Positions 25,265 through 37,041 of a stretch of DNA of 64,000 bases are shown in pieces. The DNA is from Caprella mutica (Eukaryota > Arthropoda > Malacostraca > Amphipoda > Caprellidae): positions 1-64,000 of the forward strand of contig CANNZV010003161.1 of the NCBI GenBank assembly GCA_947561585.1, given 5' to 3'. A program made the translations under genes and the position numbers. Below the pieces are notes generated by a model. That model did no database searches. It saw only the letters and a list, made by a program, of their open reading frames with translations, and was not told the DNA's origin. How positions within the stretch are numbered: the stretch's first letter is position 1; every line of letters begins with the position of its first letter.

Positions 25265-26232
25265 CTATGTTCAATCAGTCAATAATTCCAGAAATAATAA
25301 CTACGTATTTATGGAGAAACTCTGAATCGAGTAGGAAGATGCAGAATGGTGCCCCAGTACACAGAAATTGACAGAACACTTGTCAAAAACGACGGGGAAG
25401 TTTATGAACATAAAATAATTGTCGAGGAAGGGTCATGCCATTGAGGAGCCCAGATTCAACTGCTTGCAGTTATTTCACGTGGAACTACTGGTAAAATGAT
25501 GGAAGCTCCTCTCCACCTGCTAATCTGAATAAATTAAAAAGAACGAATAACGCATGATGTGAAATTCTTGAAATCTTATCATGATGTGATGAAAAGATTA
25601 CTTACCTAACAATGAAATCAGTAAAAAAAGGGCTCAAAAAGGTGTTGAGAAAAATGGGAGATAATGGCTATTTTTGGTAAACAATGTTCTTCTTAAGATA
25701 TTTATAAAATGAAATGTTGTCTTTATTATAACTAAGTGAATACTGGACACACAAATCCATTTTGATCGCCAGAGATTTTTCATTACCCTCTACTTATGAC
25801 CATCCTGTAGAAAAACTATAAAGAATATAAAATAAAAAACGAAAGCAATGATTACAGGTAGTAAATATCTGCATTAGCCAAAGAAAATTAGACGGACGAA
25901 GATACGATGGTTCTTGTTAAAATTACGGTGATTTTAATTTGACTTTTACTGTATTAATAAATATCTCAACTACTTTGAGTTAAATTAAGTCAAGACAAGC
26001 AGAAAGTCTTCAATATTTATCAACAAATATTTGAAATGTGATCATCTCACTCTATGTATATAAAGTAGAAAGTCTGCTTTTGAACCGAAGGTCATACAGC
26101 TGACGTTAAAAGTATCTAAATGAAAGGATAAGGAAGGAAGGAAGTTGAAAAATCAGTGAGAAAGGATTTAAAGGAAAGTAAGCCCACACTAGTTGGTGAC
26201 ATCGCTTATCTGAGAAGAAAAGCTGAAAATGA
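25265..26232. other. Non-coding segment
   Basis: A plus-strand frame at about 25299-25444 (CRMVPQYTEIDRTLVKNDGE) is protein-like but short and unsupported by start or splice signals. Otherwise I see nothing. Confidence 0.35.
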
Positions 26233-26548
26233 ACTAGTCTATATAACACAAAAATCTAAGAGGAAAATGAAGAGGTGATAATAAATGAAGCCAATCAGTC
26301 TACCTAACTAACACAAAAATCTAAGAGGAAAATGAAGAGGTGATGGAAGTTTACCCTACCTAACACAAAAATCTAAGAGGAAAATGAAGAGGTGATAGTA
26401 AGTGAAGCCTACAAGTCTACCTAACACAAAAATCTAAAAAGAAAATGAAGAGGTGAAAGTAAATGAAGCCTACAAGTCTATCTAACACAAAAATTTAATA
26501 GGAAAATTGAAGAGGTGATAGTGAATGAGGTCTACAAGTCTATCTATT
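26233..26548. repeat. Minisatellite, five units of about 60-75 bp
   Basis: Each unit starts AACACAAAAATCTAAGAGG and continues AAAATGAAGAGGTGAT, with variable spacers containing CTACAAGTCTA. There is no coding role. Confidence 0.9.
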
Positions 26549-26674
26549 TGTTTTTCAAATATAGTTGTAATTGGTACTAGATATTATCAATAGTTACCTG
26601 GAACATCTGCAAAGGCAAACTTTCTTTTAGATTTAGCGTAGCGCAAGCCTCTGAAGGATTGTTAAGGGAGTTTG

Positions 26675-29600
26675 GTTGGTCCTAGGTAAATTCCCCCGCG
26701 GAAAGTTCCACCGCTGGTAAGTTCCACCACGGAATATTCTACCGCCGGAAGATTCCACCTCCTAATAATGAAAAAAAAAAGTTTTTTTTCGTGGTAACCA
26801 AACATCATTTCCTTAGTTAAGTTTAGTTAAGAAATTATAAGAATATGTTATTTTAAGTCAAGGCCTAAAAGATAAGCTTAGGCGAACATACTAAATAATT
26901 GATAGATCAGACAATCTTTTAAGTATGAATCAATTAAATTTATGATAAAAATTTTAATCGTGTAAATTCAACAATAAAGTTCCGCTTCCCCAAGTTCTCC
27001 AGTTAGATTCCATTTGATTCTCCTTTAAACATATATATGTTGCAGATGAAATTAAGGATAATATTTTGTTTGTTTGTAACATCAATTTTATTTTATATAT
27101 ACTATCTATCACCCAAGTGTTTAAATGTACCAATATATATTTTAATTTAAATCAGCGACGATAAAAAGTGGAATTAGAAATAAATTTGACACGTAGCTAC
27201 CATAATAAAATGTTTAATTATTTTGACCACCACTCTGACAGATTTTGTGAATGCGATATTGAGAGGAGAAGTTCCTGATTTTGCTTTGTCAACTTTCTAT
27301 GGAGCCACATTATGCGCTTTAACCAAAAAGGATGGTGGCATCAGACCCATAGCAGTTGGTAATACTTTGCGTAGGTTGTCTGCCAAGGTTGGTGCGCGCC
27401 CCTTATCACACTCTCTTGGTAGTGAATTAAGACCGGTTCAGCTTGGGTTCTCTACGAAAGGTGGCTGTGAAGCTGCCGCACATTCTGCAAGACGGTACTT
27501 GAATGACTGTAACCATAGGAGGGTGTTTCTCAAGGTGGATATGAAAAACGCTTTCAATTGTCTGAGGAAAGATACCTTCCTTACTGTTATTCGTAACCGT
27601 GTGCCTGAGCTATATAGACTCCTTTGGCAAGCTTATTCTTCGCCTTCAGCTTTGTTTTTTGGTGAAGAGGTGCTGAGGTCGGAGACAGGTATCCAACAGG
27701 GTGACCCTTTTGGACCGGCTATGTTTGCTCTTGGAATTGACGAGGACGTAAAAACCTTGATAGATGGGTTGAGTGCCATCGGACTTGAAGTTAGTAGCGC
27801 CAAATGTGAGCTGACCATTCTCGATGATAATGCCCATGGTGAAACAGAATTGTTGTTCTTGGCAGTGCTTCCAAATATCAGAGTGGTTCATAAGGACAAT
27901 TGCTTCTTGTTGGGTGCGCCTTTAAGTGACTTGGGTATCCCCGAGGAGGTTTTAAGGAAGAAAAAAGATCTGGATCTCATGGTCTCTCGATTGCGGGTGG
28001 TGGATAACCATCAAGCCTTCTTTTTGTTGAGAAATGTTTTCTCCATTCCGAAGCTACAATATGTTCTGCGGGCTTCTCCAGCTTACAAGCACGTAGTCGA
28101 ATTTAGCTGCTTTGATGAATCACTTAGATCTGCCGTTGCCAGTGTGACCAATGTAGAGATGTCAGCTGATTCTTGGGTTCAGGCAACTTTACCGGTTGGC
28201 CTTGGTGGACTGGGTTGTAGGAGAGCTGGAGATATTGCCTTACCTGCTTTTGTGTCTTCAATGTATTCTGTGAGTGATTTAGTTGAAACTATTCTTTCTA
28301 ATATTAATGTAGTCGATACCGGAGAGCTTACGGATGCAGTTGGGACATGGAGGCAGGGTTTACAGGCTGGTCTCCCGGTACCAGTCCATGAGTCCAGTCA
28401 AAAAGAATGGGATACACCACGGGCTCATTCATTAATGGAGAGTCTGTTGGCTAGAGCTGATCAGGTTGCAAGGGCACGACTATTATCTGCATCTCTTAAA
28501 GAAACTGGAGTGTGGTTGAACGGGATTCCCATACCGTCATTGGGTACACAGCTCGATCCAGAGGTCCTGAGGGTAGCCATTGCTCTCAGAGTTTGTGCCA
28601 GAGTTTGTGAACTTCATTCTTGCCGCTGTGGTAGTGGGATGGATGTCAGAGGACTGCATGGCCTGTCTTGTAGGAACAGTTCTGGGCGTCACCCAAGACA
28701 TGCAGCAATGAATGATGTGGTAAAACGGGCTTTGCAGAGAGCAGAACACCCTTCAGTACTTGAGCCTCCTGGGCTTGACAGAGGTGATGGTAAACGCCCA
28801 GATGGTATTACTGTGTTTCCTTACATGAATGAAAAGAGTCTGATTTGGGATTGCACGTGTGTCGACACATTTGCCGAGACACACCTCAATGATTCCGCAG
28901 TTGAGGCCGGATCAGCTGCCGGGGCTGCGGAGAACCGTAAACGTCAGAAATACTCCGCCCTTGGAGATGCATACATATTTGAGCCAATTGCTATAGAGAC
29001 CACAGGAGCGTACGGTAGTACGACCTCCTTAATCATGAAGTCCATAGGTAGATGCCTTGTTGAGACAACGAATGATCCAAGGGAGTCTGCCTGGTTCCAA
29101 CAGCGAATGGCTCTTGCGATCCAGAGAGGGAATGCCTTCAGCATCCTCTCAGCCGCGAAGGAGAGGTTTTAGAGGGTCGGGTCCACCCCTTCAGGGAACT
29201 CAACCCCTCCCTCACTCGTAGTTCCTGAAGGAATTTCATCTTCTGTAAAGATTTTATCCTTCTTGTTTTTAATGGAAAAATATTGTCTTTTTAAACAAAA
29301 AAAAAAAAATTATATCGATATATTTTAATAAGAAAAAACAGAAATTTTTCAAAGCGGAAACTTTCTGAAACTGTTATATGATCTCTATTGAAAGAATTAC
29401 AAAATAGAGTTTAAACATAATTCGTTTCAACTAAATTTTGAAAATAGAGTTAAGCAGGTAACTTTAACTTTAAAACTCACAAAGATATATAAATCATAAA
29501 ACGTACAGAGTTTCTTTAGCTATGAAAAATCTTAATACATATTCGGTTCAGCAGGTCGCTGATTTAAATTGATTCTAAAGAAATAGACACCAACAACTTG

Positions 29601-29809
29601 CTTGTCATATTGCTGCTTAATATTAACCTTTTCAATAATGAATATAACCTAACAATTTTTTTTTGTGTCAAATATTAAATCTGATCGTTTCTGTTGATAG
29701 ATTCAAGAAGCTAAATTTAGCAGTGTTAAAAACTGTTTATTTGTATATTTTTATCAAAATGGTGGAATCTACCTGGTGGAACTTTCCGCGGTGGAATTTA
29801 CCGGCCACG
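26675..29809. mobile_element. FB-like element C carrying an RT-like cargo frame
   Basis: The left terminus (26675-26765) and the reverse complement of the right terminus (29761-29809) share GGTAAATTCC.CCGCGG followed by repeats of the type AAGTTCCACC. The outer bases (GGTCCTAGGTAAATT left, GTGGCCGGTAAATT right) match the left and right ends of element 31602-32492. GGGAGTTTG before the left end and GGGAGTTCA after the right end may be a diverged 9-bp duplication (7 of 9). Between the ends is one long RT-like frame. The element is about 3.1 kb. Confidence 0.65.
27190..29172 (+). pseudogene. RT-like protein with restriction-like C-terminal domain, lacking ATG and YxDD
   Basis: The frame is open for about 660 codons, and recognisable sequence starts at 27223 (TTLTDFVNAILRGEVPDF). 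RT blocks visible: KKDGGIRPIAVGNTLRRL, then VFLKVDMKNAFNCL with the first catalytic Asp, then GIQQGDPFGPAMFALGID. The expected YxDD block is missing: GIDED passes directly into VKTLIDGLSAIGLEVSSAKC, a loss of roughly 25 residues. The C-terminus has a CRCGS..GLHGLSC..RHPRH zinc-like cluster and KRPDGI..LIWDCTC, which resembles a PD-(D/E)XK endonuclease. There is no in-frame ATG before 27541, so the gene is 5'-truncated. It cannot polymerise as it stands. It sits inside FB-like termini, and its GC content is higher than that of its surroundings. Confidence 0.7.
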
Positions 29810-29944
29810 GGGAGTTCACTGGGCTCTCACTAGGATGGCTCTCAACCTCAGATGCTGAAGTGACACCCTCCATCTTTCTCGTACAACAGTCATAATCTTC
29901 TGTGAAGTAAACCTATGTTAATAATTTTCAGTTATGTTGAAATG

Positions 29945-30460
29945 GGCGACAGGACAATAACCCCCAAACCGAGCAAAAAAAACCCCGCGGTCAAAAACCC
30001 CCCGGACAAGAACCCCCAAGCAAAAAAACCCCGGTCAATATAAATAGCCTAATTCAATTTTATTAATTTTCATTACTTTTTAATCATAAAATTACTATAT
30101 GTTATAAATATAAAGAGATTATAGTGCACCTTAGGTTAAGTTAGTGGTCCGATGGGGAGGGGGGGGGGGCTTGTCCCCCCCCCCCGGCCAGGTTTGATAG
30201 TGACAAAATGTATACTGTACTTATTTTAACTATAAAATTATATAGACAGACTGGGGGTTTTTTGCACCGGGGTTTTTTGTCCGATGGGTTTATTGCAGGG
30301 GGGGTTTTTGTCCGGGTTTTTTTTGTCTGGGGGGTATTTTGCACGGGGTTTTTGACTTCAGGGGGTATTTTGCACGTTTTTTTTGACTGCGGGGGGTATT
30401 TTGCATGGGGGTTTTTTGACCGCGGGTTTTTTTTGCACGGGGGGTAATTGTCCTGGAATC
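29945..30460. mobile_element. FB-like element D with perfect 9-bp target duplication
   Basis: GTTGAAATG occurs directly before (29936-29944) and directly after (30461-30469) the element. The ends are equal in length: GGCGACAGGACAATAACC on the left and GATTCCAGGACAATTACC as the reverse complement on the right. Inside each end lie arrays of C-run units (CAAAAACCCCCC-like left, GGGGTTTTTTG-like right) that pair with each other. It is 516 bp with no coding content; open frames across the G/C runs are repeat products. Confidence 0.85.
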
Positions 30461-30469
30461 GTTGAAATG

Positions 30470-31119
30470 TTAGTTGGAATATTAATTTTAACTTTAGAAG
30501 TAGATTTGCAGTACAAGTTTATTTTATCTAAGATTTGCATAATATGGATAAGAATTATATCATTACCGTAATATAATTACCATGGGAGATATCTGGATCG
30601 TAAACCCTCCATATATTCCAGCTCTTTCTGTTAGGAATTGTGTTTTAGCGCGAAAGTTCTTCCATATTTCCTGCATTAGGCCAGTAAAATTTTGTGCCTT
30701 TGCTATCTTTGAATATCCAATTTTTTGGGACCACAACCCAGCTATTTTCAAACCATACTCCCACATATTTATGCCAACTCATAATTGTAATTGATTGAAA
30801 ATAAAGTATTGTAATTATGCTACATAAATAAAAAGTGTAAAACTCCAGATATATTCAGTGTTAAAGTTACCAGCAATAGCAAGCCTGTGAATTGGTCATA
30901 ATCCATCTGTTGTACGGTGTGTGCATTCATTAAAGAACAGACAGTATTGTAGGAAAAAAAAACCACTCGAGTTAGGGTGAATAAATATTGTCTCTATATG
31001 ATCAGACAGAACTGATACAATCAAGTGTTTATAATAATGTGAAGCAGATAACGTACCACAGATACGGTCAACAGTAAACAGGAAGAAAAAATTTATTGAA
31101 TTAAATTTAAAAATTGAGG
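30470..31119. other. Unassigned segment between FB-like elements
   Basis: I recognise no gene. A minus-strand frame at 30563-30766 (YGLKIAGLWSQKIGYSKIAK) has a protein-like look but no motif I can place. It may be a remnant of the split non-LTR element. Confidence 0.3.
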
Positions 31120-31569
31120 GAGCAAGTAAAGTTAACGGACCAGAAATGGACCAAGTAAAGTTAACGGACCATAAATGAAGATGGTAAAAATAACGGACCG
31201 GAAATTAAGCTAGTAAAGATAACGGACCAGAAATAAAGCTAAGCTAGTAAAGATAGATAACAGACCAGAAAACTTTAGTTCATTTTTAATAAATATTTGA
31301 TTATACATTAATTTTTTATATTTTATTAATTAAAAGAATTGATGAAAAACGTGATCCAATTTGAAGTTGTGAAGAACGAGTGCGGTATAAAAATGGAAAA
31401 AATATGCTTAAATCCTTTAATTTGGTATCCATGATTCCAAAATTATATTCTTATTCAAATTATTGGTCAAATATTAATATTTTAACCAAGTAAAGTTAAC
31501 AGACCAGAAAGGAAGCTAGTAAACGTAATGGACCCGAATTTAACCTGGTAAAGATAACGGTAAATGTTT
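31120..31569. repeat. AAGTTAACGGACCAGAAAT repeat arrays
   Basis: About five diverged direct repeats lie at 31128-31275 and three more at 31485-31560. The unit core is AGTAAAGTTAACGGACCAGA. The AT-rich middle is unique. The right array abuts the RT fragment of the split non-LTR element, so this looks like another insertion in it. Confidence 0.6.
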
Positions 31570-33752
31570 CAACATATCATTATGTAGCATATCATGACCA
31601 GGGTTCTAGGTAAATTGCTCGAAAACAATTGCTCGAAAAACAATTGCTCGAATGAACAATTGCTCGAAAGAACAATTGCTCGAAAGACAATTGCTCGAAA
31701 AACAATTGCTCGAACGAACAATTGATCGAATGAACAATTGCTCGAATTATCAAATTGTACGAATGAACAAAATTGCTCGAATTATAAAATTGCACAGTTT
31801 TCGATTTTATAAAAGTCAGTTATTCATGAAGTGGAGCTGCACCTAACAATGTTTGTTTCTTTTTAGTAATTGATCATTAATCATTCTGTAAATTATTTTA
31901 ATTATTACTCATTCTGCATAATCTTTTTTTTTTCCTAGAGACCGTTTGTGTCATCTCGTATGTAACATGTGAATTGGAATCATGTGGTGTTTTTTTTTGT
32001 AGATTTATTATTAGCCTATCTGTATGTGGCACCTCAATAGGTGGAATTAATCAAAGTTATGGCAGAGTTTTAATTAATCTACAAATTTTTTCGGGTTTAA
32101 TGATAAAAAAAAATGAATAGTAGTGATTCACCACATGATTCCAATTCACATGTTACATACAAGATGACACAAACGGTCTAAAAAAAAGATTATGCAGAAT
32201 GATTAATAATTAAAATCATTTATAGAATGATTAATGATCAATTACTAAAAAGAAACAAACATTGTTAGGTGCAGCTCCACTTCATGAATAACTGACTTTT
32301 AAAAAATCGAAAACTGTGCAATTTTATAATTCGACCAATTTTGTTCATTCGAGCAATTTGATAATTCGAGCAATTGTTCATTCGATCAATTGTTCGTTCG
32401 AGCAATTGTTTTTCGAGCAATTGTTCTTTCGAGCAATTGTTTTCGAGCAATTGTCTTTCGAGCAATTGTTTTCGAGCAATTTACCGGCTACCCATGACCA
32501 GGTGTGGTACTTTTTAGATTTTCTAGTCCTTTATCAAGTTCATACAGAGTAAAGTTTTTATTTTGAATGTCATTAGAGCAGTCATTCAGAGCCATTGTGA
32601 TGGGAAGTAGCAAACTCATTTCATTCACACTGTAAATAGAAGAATCAAATGTTTTGGCATAGTTTTTTGCTAGAATGTTTGATTTGTGATTCGGATTAAG
32701 AATGGCTTGATTGTGCTTCAGTGGTTGTGCTTAAATTATACTTGATTTGTTTTTTTAGCTTATTAATACATTTCTACTATTAATTTTGTTTGGGAATTCT
32801 ATAAATGATTATTTTCTTAGCTTTTTTGGTGGTTTGTTTTGCAATAGCTTCAGCTCTTCGGAGAGAAATGAGGTTTTCAATGGTTGGATGTTTGTGAAAA
32901 GAATTTTTTCTTTTTCTTCTTTCAGCTACACCTTCTGCACATTGTTGGTTCCACCAGGGTTTACAATATTTTGGAGTAACAGTTTCTTTAGTTTTCTGGA
33001 ATTTTTCATTACTTGTGTTCATAATATTTACCAAGAAACCTCCATATGATTCCTCCAAGTTTGTACTATCTGTATTACATTCTGGCCCATTTAGATCTCC
33101 GTTTGAATATTGCTGTTTCAGATTTAAAATTTATCTCAACAGATATAGGGAAGTGATCACTGCCTAAATCTTCCTCCAGTTGTATTATAGCACTAGCATA
33201 AAGATCAAGATTCAGCAGGCACAGGTCAAGGGTGGAGAATTTTCTTGACTGTATGTGATAGTATGTTTTCATATCTGTTGGGGTTTGGATGCATAGTTCA
33301 GGTATATTCATTAGTACCTCTGCCAAATTCCTTCCTGATGAGTTTCAATGCTATTAAGAGTCCCAAAGTTGATGGTGAGAATTAAAATCTCCAACAATAA
33401 TTCTTCCATCAACCAACTGGTCAAAGTAAAATTCCCATTCAATTCTGGCTACATCATTTACATCATTGTTAGGATTATATAGTCATTATATCAATTGTTT
33501 TGTTATTACTATGAATTGTCACAGCATGAACTTCAATTTTATTATAAGGAAAATTAATCAATGTTTTTTCGGTTACGCAAAGGTGCTTGCGTACAAGTAA
33601 AGCCAAACCTCCCCCAGCTTGTTGGGGCCTACATTTAAAGAAAGAAGTATAATTAATAAAAAACTGGTAATCTATGTTCTTTCAGCCAGGTTTCACATAA
33701 GCATAATATGTGAGGCTTTGATGAATATTATTTTATTTTCAGTTCTGTTAGC
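31570..33752 (-). pseudogene. Non-LTR element X, ORF2: endonuclease and start of RT, split by insertions
   Basis: Reading on the minus strand from 33752: NRTENKIIFIKASHILCLCE (start of the APE-type endonuclease), then GDFNSHHQLWDS near 33350-33390, then DLGSDHFPISVEI near 33140. Next is the linker KPWWNQQCAEGVAERRKRKN, then the RT start NYAKTFDSSIYS and ELDKGLENLKSTTPGH near 32510. The frame is cut there by the FB-like element 31602-32492 and resumes as PGHDMLHNDMLKHLP at 31601-31560. The first codons of ORF2 lie at 44171-44225, beyond another insertion. Several frameshifts are present. The 3' half of RT is missing. Confidence 0.8.
31602..32492. mobile_element. FB-like element E with perfect 9-bp target duplication in an RT gene
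   Basis: CATGACCAG occurs at 31593-31601 and 32493-32501. The termini are equal in length: GGTTCTAGGTAAATTG left and GGTAGCCGGTAAATTG right (reverse complement). Each end is an array of ten or so units ACAATTGCTCGAA. The arms then continue as unique sequence (CAGTTATTCATGAAGTGGAG, GACCGTTTGTGTCATCT) so that roughly 380 bp on each side is complementary, leaving a short centre. It has no coding content. It interrupts the non-LTR RT exactly at PGHD, so the pre-insertion site can be read directly. Confidence 0.9.
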
Positions 33753-34160
33753 TAAGGCCCCTTTCACACGGGTCTGGTGACAGTCACTAGTTGCCTTGTG
33801 TGAAAGCCTTGGCAACTAGTGACCGTCACTACAACCAATCATGCTAGAAAACCCTCAATCTAAAGAATAATTAGAATGCTTTCATCATTTGAGGAGTTAC
33901 TTCTATTGATTTAACTGCTCAAGAAGGAAGAGAAACTCTCTCGAAAAAGAAAGAAAACAAGTATTTAAATTATAAAAATAGGATTAGCTATCTATATGAA
34001 ATTATTTTTTAATAATTTAAATTAAAAAAATTATTATTAAGTTACAGCTATAGAATGGATATTGGATCTTTCCCATTTGACGACCCCCACCAGATTTAAT
34101 TAAAATTCTTATTTATTATATGTATTTTTGTCCATAGAATCCGAAAATAATAACAGTTTT

Positions 34161-35673
34161 GGATCACATGTAGTTTAAAGACCCTTAAACTACACTTGGG
34201 TTAACACTGGGGTCCTTCAACTACACTTGGGGAATAGTTTGAAATTTGGGGTCCTTAAATTATTCTTATTTTCTCATAATGATTATTATATATATTCATA
34301 TGTTATTGTTACAATTTCCTTATATTGGGTAACATTTTGTTATTATTTCCCAATATTGCTATCATTTTAACTGGATAGTTGTCTTTGCTTCATCCATTCA
34401 ATGGCCGGTAGTGGATCTTCACCAAGTAGAGGTAGAATTATTTCTGTTTGGAATGTTGCTCTGTCCATTTTTTGCGGCTCTGAACACCGTATTAGAAGAA
34501 TTATTTCTATTTGATTACAGTCAAGATATGCAGAATGCCGTAGCATTGATACATTCAAAAATTCACTGGGGTCCTTAAAACAATGTTCATAGACTATAAC
34601 AGGTTAAACAAATAGAAATGTACGACAACTTCAGAATGTTACTAAGAGCTACATCCAGAAATTCTTTTGATAATTTATTTTTGTTTAAAGTGTTATCTAA
34701 ATAATTATTCCTACATAGTAATTAGTTATAAGGTATTGCAATTTGGAATAATATATAAACATTTTTTTTTCATTTCATAGAACCTAGGTAGTAATAATTT
34801 ATTATTTAACAAAGGTTAAGTTTCGACTTCTGAAATTAAATCATCTCTGAAATTAAAAAGTATATTTTCTTAAAAATTAAATAATAACTGATTAAGGTAG
34901 AACTTTAAAAGAATGATTTTGATAACTCATTTAAAAAATTAATGAATTTTTTCATTAATAATGAACATGATGTAGTCAGTATATCAAGGGTACACAGTAG
35001 TCAGTAGGTAGGTAGGTCGGCACTTACTAGGCTATATAAATAAGTAAAATCGGTAACATACAAAAAATTGATATAGCATTGCAGTGTCATGAAACCTATT
35101 TTACAAATAATTGACGTTTAATATTATTTATTTCTTATTTAATTATTGGAATATTATGTGTGTTCTAACAGTAATCAAAGCGGATGAAAATGTTAACCAG
35201 TGCCCATTAATCAACGGACAATGGTGTTAAAATAGCAGTTAGTTTTTTGTTCATTTTGGAGCGGAAAAACAGTTTTATTAAATTTTTTTTATACCATTCG
35301 ATAGATTATTGAATTCTGAAGGAAGAAAAGTTGTATCACGCAAGTGTTTAAACTAAAAAAAACAATTATATTAAAATATTTTTATATTGTATGATAGATT
35401 AATTAATTTAAAAGAATTCTGAGTACGGAACTACCATTCAAATATGTACAGTTTTAAAGAAAAACGCACTCGTTTAACTTTTTCACACCAATTCTTCAAG
35501 AAATCGTACGTCTGGCAATTTTTTCCTATTCGTTTAACCGGTTATTGTCTATAAACCTTGCCTTAAAATACACTTGGGTTAACACTGGGGTCCTTAAACT
35601 ACACTTGGGTTAACACTGAGGTCCTTAAACTACACTTGGGTTAACACTGGGGTCCTTAAAGTACAGTTGATCC
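34161..35673. mobile_element. FB-like element J with 31-bp repeat termini, nested in element G
   Basis: The ends, 24 bp each, are inverted and match at 20 positions (GGATCA..TGTA.TTTAA.GACCC). Next to them lie direct units of TACACTTGGGTTAACACTGG GGTCCTTAAAC, one and a half at the left and three at the right. The right flank ACCGTTTTT matches the uninterrupted copy at 10.6 kb; the left flank ACAGTTTT differs by one change and one missing T. So a 9-bp duplication is likely. A coding fragment lies inside at 34367-34612. Confidence 0.6.
34367..34612 (-). pseudogene. Captured coding fragment inside element J
   Basis: The minus strand is open for about 80 codons to a TAA at 34367 with no ATG at its beginning. 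It reads VYEHCFKDPSEFLNVSMLRH, then SAYLDCNQIEIILLIRCSEP, then QKMDRATFQTEIILPLLGED and PLPAIEWMKQRQLSS. Composition is protein-like and ends cleanly, as a C-terminal exon would. Its KDPS codons (AAGGACCCCAGT) are the same word as in the element's terminal repeats. I do not recognise the protein. Confidence 0.4.
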
Positions 35674-36902
35674 ACCGTTTTTTGTAGAAACTAATACTTT
35701 TTGAGATATGGGGGTTTTAGTTATTTATTTCCTATGTATTACTGAAGGATTGAGAACTTTAAAAAAACTCGTGTTTTCATTCATTGAAATTACTCAAACA
35801 TTATAGATTTTTTACATGAAACTATAATGTAGTTTGTTGTATCCACTAGTTTGTTGTACTGCAAACTTCATGATTGATTAATGACCTGGCAGGGTTCGAA
35901 GTTATTTATTCCCTATGCATTACTGAATTATTGAGAACTTTGAAAAAACTCGTGTTCTCACGCCTATTGGCCGAAGATAGCCGTATTGTAGTTTGTTGTA
36001 TCCGCTAGTTTGTTGTACTGCACACTTCATTATTAATTAATGACCTGGCAGGGGGGTATGGGAGGCAAAACGCATCCCATTACACATATATCAGTATTTG
36101 ATTAATAAATGGAAAATATCACGGAAACTAACTCGAAATATTCGATATGTATTATCAGGGAAAAAATAAACGAGGTCACTTTAAATTTTAGATGCAAAAA
36201 CCGTGGAGTTTTCAGTCAAAATTTTGAGATCTGACAACGTTGCATAGGATAAGCTCCACCTTCTCGTAGTATTGAGAAAAGATGCCAATTAATTTCTATT
36301 AAGATACCAATTAGTGAATTATCTTTAAATATAGATGGTTGGTGGCATTAAATCTTACTGTTTTACAATTAGCTTAACATTTCTATTAAAATTAATTATA
36401 ATTATTGATTTGCGTTCTCCAGTAATAATTAGAGTATTTTCACTATTTTGTTTTGGTCACTTAATATCAAAAAGTATAAGAATGTTAAATCCAAATAAAT
36501 AATTACTAATAATTATATACCTGAACTCATGGAAGTACAAGTAAGCCTGAACTATAGCAATAGGAAAGTTTGGGACAATTTGGTTGGTAATATTGAAACA
36601 TCTATATGTGGGTGTTCGAATGAAATCACACTAATATATCATAATTATTCTCGAAACTTGAAATCATTCTCGTTTATAATTTAAGAAAGGACAAGCCATG
36701 ACATTTCCATAAAATTGGTCTGTGATGATTATTCATTGTATGATATTTGAATAATATTTGAAATAAAAAAAGTGATACCATATACCTCTTTGATAATAAT
36801 AATAATAGTAAGAGGCCGTGAGGGCATATTTCTCTTTGCATGTTAACCATTTCGGTCATACATGCTAATACCACTTAGATCTCGATTACTTTCTGCGATA
36901 GG

Positions 36903-37041
36903 GCAAGTTGCGGATTATTGGACGGTTTTACATCTTTGATATTACCAGAAAATGTATATAATTAAAGTTAAATAATTTTAATTATATACTTATTTGTATT
37001 TTGATCGAAGAATTGGAACCATCCGATAATTTGTAACTTGC
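36903..37041. mobile_element. MITE, 139 bp, GTAAGTT family
   Basis: The arms GCAAGTTGCGGATTATTGGA (36903-36922) and the reverse complement of 37022-37041 (GCAAGTTACAAATTATCGGA) match at most positions. It is the same family as 3114-3289. It is nested in element G. Confidence 0.75.

Noticed and set aside
25299..25444. A plus-strand reading CRMVPQYTEIDRTLVKNDGE with VEEGSC, suggestive of a small secreted Cys-rich protein
   Set aside because: It is about 48 codons with no start codon, no convincing splice sites and too few cysteines for a known knot; the resemblance is too weak to annotate.
30141..30540. Frames rich in PPKKPP or GGGFFxGGF
   Set aside because: They come from the C/G-run arrays of element D.
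31592..32552. Frames giving EQLLERQLLEKQLLER or SNCSFEQLFF repeats
   Set aside because: They are products of the AATTGCTCGAA terminal arrays of element E.
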